Source: Dehalococcoidia bacterium (GTDB lineage: Bacteria > Chloroflexota > Dehalococcoidia > DSTF01 > JACRBR01). Taken from it: a DNA stretch of 44,686 nucleotides. Position 1 is the first letter of the stretch; every line of letters starts with the position of its first letter. The translations under genes were made by a program, and so were the position numbers. Below are positions 39,032-44,686 of the stretch, in pieces. Location: NCBI GenBank assembly GCA_021731085.1, contig JAKFYB010000035.1, positions 1 to 44,686 of the forward strand, written 5' to 3'. The notes beneath the pieces were generated by a model. It saw only the letters and a list, made by a program, of their open reading frames with translations, did no database searches and was not told where the DNA came from.

Positions 39032-39874
39032 GTATGAAGCGATGTGCCTCGACACTTCATCGCACACGCGATCCGGCTGCTCCTGGATGAGCCAGTGACC
39101 GGCATCCAGTTCGACGAACGTGTACGGCCCGCGCATGAAGGACGCCGCGTCCTCAACCCCCTGCCGGCCGATCGCCATGTCGTTTTTGCCCCAGATCAGC
39201 AGCGACGGCACCTCCACCGGCCCGAACACGATCTCCGGGTCGTCCGGGTCGAGGCCGCGTGAACCGCGGTACCAGTTGAGGGCCGCGGTGATCGCCCCCG
39301 GCTGCGAGAAGACGCTCAGATACTCCTCGACCTGCTCAGGTGGACTCTCACTCCAGACGCCCTTCAACGCCGCGAAGTCGTTGGCCGCCAGCGCAGCGTC
39401 GGCAACTCCCGGCTGCTGGAACACTTCGATGTACTGGCTCTTCGCCTTCTGCTCCGGCACATCGCGTATCGCCTTGCCGAACGCCCCCAGATGCGGCACC
39501 GACAACGCCGACCACGTGATGATGCGTCCGGGGCTCTTCGCAACGGCCGCCCACCCCGCGCCCGCACCCCAGTCGTGCCCGACAAGGTGGAAGCGATCCG
39601 CCCCCCACGCATCCGCCAACGCGAACACGTCCGATGCCATGTCGTCGTAGTGGTAGTGCTCCGGACCTTCCGGCCGCGCGCCCGGGCTGTAGCCGCGCTG
39701 GTCCGGCGCGAGACACCGATACCCGTCTGCGGACAGCTGCGCCATCAGCGGAAGCCACATGTGCGACGTCTCAGGAAAGCCGTGCAGCAGTATGACGGGC
39801 TCGCCGTCGCCCGCGGCCTCACGGCACCGAAATGTCATGCCGTTCGCCTGGATGTCGCGCCTCGTGATGGTCAT
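39023..39874 (-). CDS. Alpha/beta hydrolase, epoxide-hydrolase-like
   Basis: A 283-residue alpha/beta-hydrolase. [14 protein letters not shown] gives the oxyanion HGxP, then [16 protein letters not shown], the nucleophile elbow [11 protein letters not shown] with Asp (as in epoxide hydrolases and haloalkane dehalogenases), [10 protein letters not shown] and the final His in [13 protein letters not shown]. Two Tyr in the cap region could polarise an epoxide, but the assignment is by motif only; a haloalkane dehalogenase is the alternative. ATG at 39874. Divergent from the aldo/keto reductase. Confidence 0.87.
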   Translation of the reverse strand: MTITRRDIQANGMTFRCREAAGDGEPVILLHGFPETSHMWLPLMAQLSADGYRCLAPDQRGYSPGARPEGPEHYHYDDMASDVFALADAWGADRFHLVGHDWGAGAGWAAVAKSPGRIITWSALSVPHLGAFGKAIRDVPEQKAKSQYIEVFQQPGVADAALAANDFAALKGVWSESPPEQVEEYLSVFSQPGAITAALNWYRGSRGLDPDDPEIVFGPVEVPSLLIWGKNDMAIGRQGVEDAASFMRGPYTFVELDAGHWLIQEQPDRVCDEVSRHIASYHP

Positions 39875-39944
39875 GCGTCCTCCGTTCGACCGCAACGGTA
39901 ACACGAGTCATGCTGTAGCCAAGCGCACGAACAGGAGGCCACGT

Positions 39945-40802
39945 ATGATCCCGACACTCGCGTTCGGCAAAACCGGCCACGACAGCACACGCACCATCTT
40001 CGGCGCCGCCGCGCTCTGGGGTGCGTCCGAGGAAGAGGGCGAGCAAACCCTGCAATTGCTGTTCGACCGCCGCATCAACCACATCGACACCGCCGCGTCG
40101 TACGGGCGGTCCGAACGCCGCGTCGGCGCCTGGATGCCACAACGCCGCGACAAGTTCTTCCTCGCGACGAAGACGGGCGAGCGCACCGCCGAGAAGGCGC
40201 AGGCGCAGTTCGAGAAGTCACTCGAACGCCTCCAGACGGATCACGTTGACCTCCTCCAACTCCACAACCTCGTCGACGAAGAGGAATGGGCGGTGGCGAT
40301 GGCGCCGGGCGGCGTGCTGGAGTTCGCGATCAAGGCGCGCGAGCAAGGACTGACGCGTTTCATCGGCGTCACGGGCCACGGCGTCACCGTCGCCGCGATG
40401 CACCTGCGCAGCCTCGAACGCTTTCCGTTCGACTCCGTCCTGCTGCCATACAGCTACGTGATGATGCAAAACGCCGCCTACTCTGCGGACTTCGAGCGGC
40501 TTTCTGCCGTCTGCGTCCAGCGCGGCATCGCGATGCAGACGATCAAGGGCATCACGCTCGGCCCGTGGAACGAGAAGGAGCACACGCACGGCACCTGGTA
40601 CGAGCCCTTGTCGGAGCAGGCCGACGTCGACCGCGGCGTCCACTGGGTCCTCGGACGTCCCGGCGTCTTCCTCAACACGTCCGGCGACTTGACGCTGCTC
40701 CCGAAGATCCTTGACGCCGCCGACCGCTACACATCACGCCCCACCGACGCAGAGATGGACGACCTCGTTGCGAAACGTGAGATGACGCCGTTGTTCGTGT
40801 AG
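39945..40802 (+). CDS. Aldo/keto reductase
   Basis: A 285-residue AKR-barrel protein. The catalytic set appears as Asp and Tyr in [16 protein letters not shown], Lys in [10 protein letters not shown] and His in DLLQLHNL. Strand order is normal. The NADPH-binding C-terminal motif is less standard ([16 protein letters not shown]). The substrate is unknown. AACAGGAGG lies about 6 nt before the ATG at 39945, which rules out the longer upstream readings. Confidence 0.9.
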   Translation: MIPTLAFGKTGHDSTRTIFGAAALWGASEEEGEQTLQLLFDRRINHIDTAASYGRSERRVGAWMPQRRDKFFLATKTGERTAEKAQAQFEKSLERLQTDHVDLLQLHNLVDEEEWAVAMAPGGVLEFAIKAREQGLTRFIGVTGHGVTVAAMHLRSLERFPFDSVLLPYSYVMMQNAAYSADFERLSAVCVQRGIAMQTIKGITLGPWNEKEHTHGTWYEPLSEQADVDRGVHWVLGRPGVFLNTSGDLTLLPKILDAADRYTSRPTDAEMDDLVAKREMTPLFV

Positions 40803-40911
40803 GCAGGCAAACACCGCGCGCCGATTTACAACCATTTTGCATCTTCGGCGGCCCCTCGCGCGGATGCCCATGTACCATTGGCGAAACAGATTCCCCCGCG
40901 CCGAGGTGAGT

Positions 40912-42123
40912 GTGCAGCTACTCAGAACAGTGAAGCCAGCCGTCTGCGCTGGAGCCATCGCCGCGGTCCTGATCCTCACCAGCCTCGGCACCCGCCCGAA
41001 CGCCGAGGCCCACGGCGATATCGACCAGTTCCTCACCGGCGATCCCGGCTGCCTCAACACCGTGTTGCGCGCGACCGCGCCATCCTCCGGCACGCTGCGA
41101 CAGGAATTCGTGCCCAGCGATGTCCCCGGCGGCACGACCGACGGGCTCCAGTCTTTCGACGTATGCGTCACCGTTGCTACCACCGCGAACATCACCCTCA
41201 ACGTGCGGGAAGGCACCAACGCTGCACCCGGATCGCAAATCGCGACCGCGAGCGCTACCGGCGTACTCAGTGGCACACGGTGGGTGCACTTCGAGTTGGC
41301 GAACATCGTGCAGATCACGCCCGGTAGCGCGTACCTCATCGAACTCACCGGCTTTCCTGCATTCTCGTGGCGTGGCACATGCGGCGTCATCGCTGGCGCA
41401 TGCACCTCGGTCGACGCCGACCTCTACACGTCAGGAGCCGCAAGCGCCGGCCCCGGTGTCCGTGACTTCGCGTTCCGCACGTACGACGCACTCGACAACG
41501 ACCTCGACGGCGTCGCCAACCCGCTCGACAACTGCATCGACGACACGAATCCCGACCAGACGAATAGCGACGCCAACTTCACCGACCTCACGCCGCCAAA
41601 GTCATCCGACGATCTGACGTGGCCCAACTCCGACCTGTTCGGCGATGCCTGCGATACAGACGACGACAATGACGGCCTGACCGACAGCGACGAGCTCTCC
41701 GGCGCGCTGTGCGCAGGCACCGCGACGAACCCGAGCGTGCGCGACACCGACGACGACCGCTTCCTCGACAGAGCTGAGTGCGAGCTGGCCGGCGGCAACC
41801 CCACGAATGCCGCCGTGAAGCCGCTCGTCACGCTCTGCGGGCCAACCATGGACGAAGACGGCGACAAGATTCAGAGCCGCATCGAGTACTGCTTCTACAA
41901 CAGCGACCCCCTGGATCCGACGACGGACACGGATGCGTGCCACGACGGAAAAGAGATCGCATCAGTGAATCACGATACGACCGTGAACCCCGCTGATCTC
42001 GGCCTGATTGCCTCCGAATACGGAGCCGCGCCGCCGAGCCTGCGCAACATGGACATCACCAAGGATGGCACAATAAATCCGGCCGATCTCGGCACCGCAG
42101 CGAGTCTGTTCGGCTCATGTTGA
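40912..42123 (+). CDS. Secreted HGxIDQ protein with TSP3/dockerin-like module
   Basis: About 403 residues. GTG start at 40912 chosen because GAGG is 5 nt upstream, TACCAT at 40873 gives a plausible -10, and the product then starts with a compact signal peptide (QLLRTVKPAVCAGAIAAVLIL). The mature N-terminus AHGDIDQFLTGDPGC matches that of the next protein, followed by a beta-sandwich-like region (about 45-190; FDVCVTVATTANITLNVREG, SGTRWVHFELANIVQITPGSAYLIEL). From about 195 it has the C-terminal module: NDLDGVANPLDNC, DTDDDNDGLTDSDE, DTDDDRFLDRAEC, DEDGDKIQSRIEYC, then TVNPADLG and MDITKDGTINPADLG, ending FGSC. Third copy of the module in this window. Confidence 0.85.
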   Translation: MQLLRTVKPAVCAGAIAAVLILTSLGTRPNAEAHGDIDQFLTGDPGCLNTVLRATAPSSGTLRQEFVPSDVPGGTTDGLQSFDVCVTVATTANITLNVREGTNAAPGSQIATASATGVLSGTRWVHFELANIVQITPGSAYLIELTGFPAFSWRGTCGVIAGACTSVDADLYTSGAASAGPGVRDFAFRTYDALDNDLDGVANPLDNCIDDTNPDQTNSDANFTDLTPPKSSDDLTWPNSDLFGDACDTDDDNDGLTDSDELSGALCAGTATNPSVRDTDDDRFLDRAECELAGGNPTNAAVKPLVTLCGPTMDEDGDKIQSRIEYCFYNSDPLDPTTDTDACHDGKEIASVNHDTTVNPADLGLIASEYGAAPPSLRNMDITKDGTINPADLGTAASLFGSC

Positions 42124-43037
42124 CACGAACACCACTGCTGCTGACGCTCATCGCCGCTCTCGCTGGCGCGCTACTGTTCGCGCCGGATTCAGCGATGGCG
42201 CATGGCAACATCGACCAGTACATCGACGGCGACCCCGGCTGCAACGCATCGAATTTCGCCGGCTCAGTGACAGCCAACGGCGGACAGCGACAGACCTTTA
42301 TCCCGACCGGGACGTTGCTCTCCTCCGTCGGCCTCTGCGTTAGCGCCGCCGCATCAAACACGAATCTCACCGTCGGCATCTACGGCCCGGGCGGCCTCGT
42401 AGGCGGTGGTTCGTCGCTCTCGAATCCGTCCATCATCGATTCCGTCGGACCGCCTGTGCGCTACGTTCACGTTGACTTCCTGCAGCCGATCACAGTGTCG
42501 GCCGGCGCACTCCACACGATCGAGATCCAGTCCGGCGCGACGATCACCTGGTACGGCACCGCGAGCGGCAGCCCGTACACGTACTGCCTCGGCGCGCCAA
42601 ACTCCTCGGCCGTCGGCGACTTCGGATTCCACACCTACGTCGCTGACGCCCCCGGCAACTCCGCCCCATGTCCCGAGCCGCCGACCGCTACGCCGGCCCC
42701 ACCGACCAACACCCCCATCCCGCAGCCGACGAACACGCCCGCACCCGGCGTCACGAACAGTCCGACCAACACGCCCGCCCCGGGCGAAACCGTCGCGCCC
42801 CAACCAACGGCTCCAACCGGCGACGACCAACCACCGCCGACAGGGGCCGCCCCCTCTCCCGCTGGCGGCGCGGCTGGTAACACGTCGCAACCGTCAGCGG
42901 GTGGCAGTCAAGGCCTGCCGAACGCGGGCAGCGGAGAGCAACATTCCCGTCACGACCGCGCATGGCTGTTGTCTACCGCAGTCCTCACCGCGGCCGGGAG
43001 CGCGTTTCTTTTCGCCGGACGCAGGAGACGCGCCTGA
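42117..43037 (+). CDS. Secreted protein with LPNAG cell-wall sorting-like signal
   Basis: A 306-residue surface protein. The signal peptide MLTRTPLLLTLIAALAGALLF leads to AHGNIDQYIDGDPGC, paralogous to the N-terminus of the preceding protein, and a beta-rich domain (about 40-180). A Pro/Thr-rich stalk (about 185-260; repeated NTPxP) is typical of wall-spanning linkers. The end is LPNAG (267-271), a polar gap, a hydrophobic helix and RRRRA, the layout of sortase substrates with a variant of LPxTG. No sortase is in the window. Its ATG overlaps the stop region of the upstream gene by 7 bases, so the two are coupled. Confidence 0.83.
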   Translation: MLTRTPLLLTLIAALAGALLFAPDSAMAHGNIDQYIDGDPGCNASNFAGSVTANGGQRQTFIPTGTLLSSVGLCVSAAASNTNLTVGIYGPGGLVGGGSSLSNPSIIDSVGPPVRYVHVDFLQPITVSAGALHTIEIQSGATITWYGTASGSPYTYCLGAPNSSAVGDFGFHTYVADAPGNSAPCPEPPTATPAPPTNTPIPQPTNTPAPGVTNSPTNTPAPGETVAPQPTAPTGDDQPPPTGAAPSPAGGAAGNTSQPSAGGSQGLPNAGSGEQHSRHDRAWLLSTAVLTAAGSAFLFAGRRRRA

Positions 43038-43795
43038 TGCGAGCCAACCTCACGAAGCAAAAGTGGGCCCGCGGCGAAACGACGTACGGCGCCTGGCTCT
43101 CGATCCCCAGCGCCTACTCGGCCGAGGTCATTGCGCACCAGGGCTTCGATTGGGCCTGTATCGACCTGCAGCACGGCGCCATCGACTATCAGGTCGCGAC
43201 GACGATGCTGCTCGCGCTCAGCACGACAGACACGACGCCGTTCGTGCGCGTGCCCTGGAACGAGCCCGGCATCATCGGCAAGGTGCTCGATGCCGGCGCG
43301 ATGGGCGTGATCATCCCGATGACGAACAGCGTCGAAGAAGCGCGGGATGCGATCGCCGCCTGCCGCTATCCGCCCAAAGGCCGCCGCAGCTACGGCCCCG
43401 GGCGCGTCGTCCAATACGCCGGCGCCGACTACTTCGAACACGCAAACGAAGAGGTCGCCGTCATCCCGATGATCGAGACGAAGGAAGCGCTAAACGACAT
43501 CGACGCTCTCCTCTCGCTGACCGGTATCGACGCCGTGTACTTCGGCCCATCCGATATGGCGATATCCCTCGGCCTGCCACCGGGCCTCGAAAACGTGGGC
43601 GTCTGGGAGCAAGCCCGCATCCGTATCGCCGAGTCATGCGCGCGCCACAACGTCATCGCCGGCGTCCACGCGAACGCCACCCTCGCCGCCAAGCACGAAG
43701 CCGCCGGGTACAAGATGATCATGGTCGCGAGCGAGGTAGGCCTTATGGCTGTGGGTGCCTCGGAAGCCCTCGCGCAGGCACGCGCGAACACCTAG
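43037..43795 (+). CDS. HpcH/HpaI family aldolase
   Basis: A 252-residue TIM-barrel class II aldolase for 2-keto-3-deoxy acids. Features: TYGAWLSIPSAYSAEVIAHQGFDWACIDLQHGAIDY (catalytic His), FVRVPWNEPG (substrate Arg), IPMIETKEAL (metal Glu), DAVYFGPSDMAISLG (metal Asp) and ANATLAAKHEAAGYKMIMVASE. Substrate not determined. ATG at 43037 shares one base with the TGA of the previous gene; CAGGAGA precedes it. Its TAG stop overlaps the convergent stop of the TlpA-like gene in CTAG. Confidence 0.92.
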   Translation: MRANLTKQKWARGETTYGAWLSIPSAYSAEVIAHQGFDWACIDLQHGAIDYQVATTMLLALSTTDTTPFVRVPWNEPGIIGKVLDAGAMGVIIPMTNSVEEARDAIAACRYPPKGRRSYGPGRVVQYAGADYFEHANEEVAVIPMIETKEALNDIDALLSLTGIDAVYFGPSDMAISLGLPPGLENVGVWEQARIRIAESCARHNVIAGVHANATLAAKHEAAGYKMIMVASEVGLMAVGASEALAQARANT

Positions 43796-44686
43796 CCCGC
43801 AACCGCTTCCTCAACGGTCACGTCGCTCTGATACAAAGGATCGCCGCCCTCCTCGACGAGAGCGACAACCCGCTCGAGTAGTTCGTCACGCGAAATCGCT
43901 TCGGGGTGAAACGTAACCTCGACGAACGGCGGATCGGCGCCCAAATTTCGCAGTATGGACGCGATGGTGCCAGGCTTAGCGATCTTGTTGACGATCGCGT
44001 CGGCGCAAAACGTATCGTCGCATCGCAGCCGACGCGACGTGATCCTCACGGTCGTTTCAGACAGGTCCTCGACCACGAGCACACTCGATCGCGCCTCTAC
44101 CGTCCCCGGCAGGCGCACCTCAAACGGCGCTTCATCTCCGTCCGCACCGGCGATCGCAGCCGCCGCGTACTCCCGCATCAATTCCTTCGAAAGCTGCCCC
44201 GTGTACGTCGCACGGATGACGCCGTCCGCGTCGACAAAGACGCTGTACGATAGGCCGATTACGCCGTAGGCATCCGTCACGGCCAGCGAAGGATCCATCG
44301 CGTACACGAAATCATCCGCCTCAAGAAACTCCACGAACTCGCGTGCGTCGTCCGCGCTCTCACCCGAGTTAACCGCGATCACGTGCAGGTTGTCTGCGCC
44401 GAACTCCGCTTGCACATCCTTCAGGTCAGGCATCTCGGCGAGACAGCTCGTGCACCACGTCGCCCAGAAGTTGATGATCGCAGGCGTGCCGCGAAGCTCG
44501 CTCAGGCGCAGTGGCGCACCGTCCGGAGTCGTCGCCGTGAAGTCACGGGCGAGCGCGCCCTTGTGCACGCCCACGTCCTCTGCGGCGCCGGGCGGCGTGT
44601 CGACCAGCACTGCTTTGGGTGTCGAAGCCGTTGCGTCGCTGTCCCTCAACAGCCAGTACAGCGCCGCCCGGCGCCGCAGAGGACGT
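43792..44686 (-). CDS. TlpA-like thioredoxin with C-terminal HMA-like domain (5' end cut by window)
   Basis: The reading frame stays open to the window edge, so the N-terminus is missing. The visible upstream part reads LRRRAALYWLL before RDSDATAST; a longer chain, perhaps with a membrane anchor, is likely. A TTG at 44649 is a possible but doubtful internal start. From there, residues 30-170 form a TlpA/ResA thioredoxin (ARDFTATTPDGAPLRLSELRG, FWATWCTSCLAEMPDL with the CxxC, VIAVNSGESADDAREFVE, GLSYSVFVDADG). The C-terminal 110 residues hold RLRCDDTFCADAIVNKIAKPGTIASILRN and VEVTFHPEAISRDELLERVVAL, which look like an HMA/ferredoxin-like domain with a CxxxxC pair. Role: extracytoplasmic thiol redox or metal handling, inferred. 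Confidence 0.8.
   Translation of the reverse strand, partial: RPLRRRAALYWLLRDSDATASTPKAVLVDTPPGAAEDVGVHKGALARDFTATTPDGAPLRLSELRGTPAIINFWATWCTSCLAEMPDLKDVQAEFGADNLHVIAVNSGESADDAREFVEFLEADDFVYAMDPSLAVTDAYGVIGLSYSVFVDADGVIRATYTGQLSKELMREYAAAAIAGADGDEAPFEVRLPGTVEARSSVLVVEDLSETTVRITSRRLRCDDTFCADAIVNKIAKPGTIASILRNLGADPPFVEVTFHPEAISRDELLERVVALVEEGGDPLYQSDVTVEEAVAG

Noticed and set aside
42406-43881. A 491-codon plus-strand frame overlapping the LPNAG protein and the aldolase
   Set aside because: Frame-shifted shadow; both overlapped genes show family motifs and the shadow does not.
1-44686. tRNA and rRNA genes, insertion sequences, prophage, toxin-antitoxin or defence islands
   Set aside because: I found no cloverleaf, transposase, integrase, phage or restriction-type protein; all sizeable genes are housekeeping, metabolic or secreted.

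Overview
This 44.7 kb window is a dense stretch of a GC-rich (about 64% by eye) bacterial chromosome. No gap between genes exceeds 200 bases. I saw no rRNA, tRNA, CRISPR, phage or transposase. Gene content (F420 genes cofD/cofC, a MoaD-MoaE fusion, methylmalonyl-CoA accessory genes, DUF2203, a zinc-ribbon protein, secreted thrombospondin-3/dockerin-like proteins, an LPxTG-like sorting signal) fits a Chloroflexota bacterium, perhaps Dehalococcoidia/SAR202-like. That placement rests on the flavour of the families, not on a search.

Layout. 1-5.4 kb: an orphan TupA-like lipoprotein, YjbQ, DUF2203, a TldE/PmbA-like protein, ComF, the MoaD-MoaE fusion and a zinc-ribbon protein. 5.5-7.6 kb: a Nudix hydrolase, trmD and an SDR. 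7.7-11.7 kb: a TPP riboswitch and the thiamine operon thiD-(small membrane protein)-thiG-thiE-thiS-thiO, mostly with overlapping starts and stops. 11.7-15 kb: two membrane proteins, miaB, a 41-residue membrane protein and an NrtR-like Nudix regulator. 15-19 kb: two large secreted proteins sharing a C-terminal TSP3/dockerin-like module. 19-24.8 kb: ferritin, RNase H, DegT aminotransferase, SDR, a lipoprotein, a class III aminotransferase and RidA. 24.9-32.9 kb: a divergent M28 protein, tag, mutS2-cofD, then cofC, an EEP phosphatase/nuclease and a methyltransferase. 33-37.6 kb: propionate/methylmalonyl-CoA genes (B12-binding mutase subunit, MeaB, epimerase) mixed with VOC-fold proteins. 37.6-44.7 kb: an HD-GYP protein, an alpha/beta hydrolase, an aldo/keto reductase, a third TSP3/dockerin-like protein translationally coupled to a sortase-substrate-like protein, an HpcH/HpaI aldolase and a TlpA-like thioredoxin cut by the window edge.

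The most interesting signals are not genes. (1) A TAnnnT box ends exactly 6 nt before the start codon of seven genes that lack a Shine-Dalgarno sequence, and 7-9 nt before five more, which points to widespread leaderless transcription. (2) Short arrays of seven-base repeats, with a different heptamer at each site, fill small intergenic gaps. They usually start at the stop codon of one gene and end just upstream of, or inside, the promoter box of the next; two more lie in frame inside thiO and the NrtR-like gene. (3) A roughly 210-residue Ca-binding/dockerin-like module closes three secreted proteins whose N-terminal parts are unrelated.
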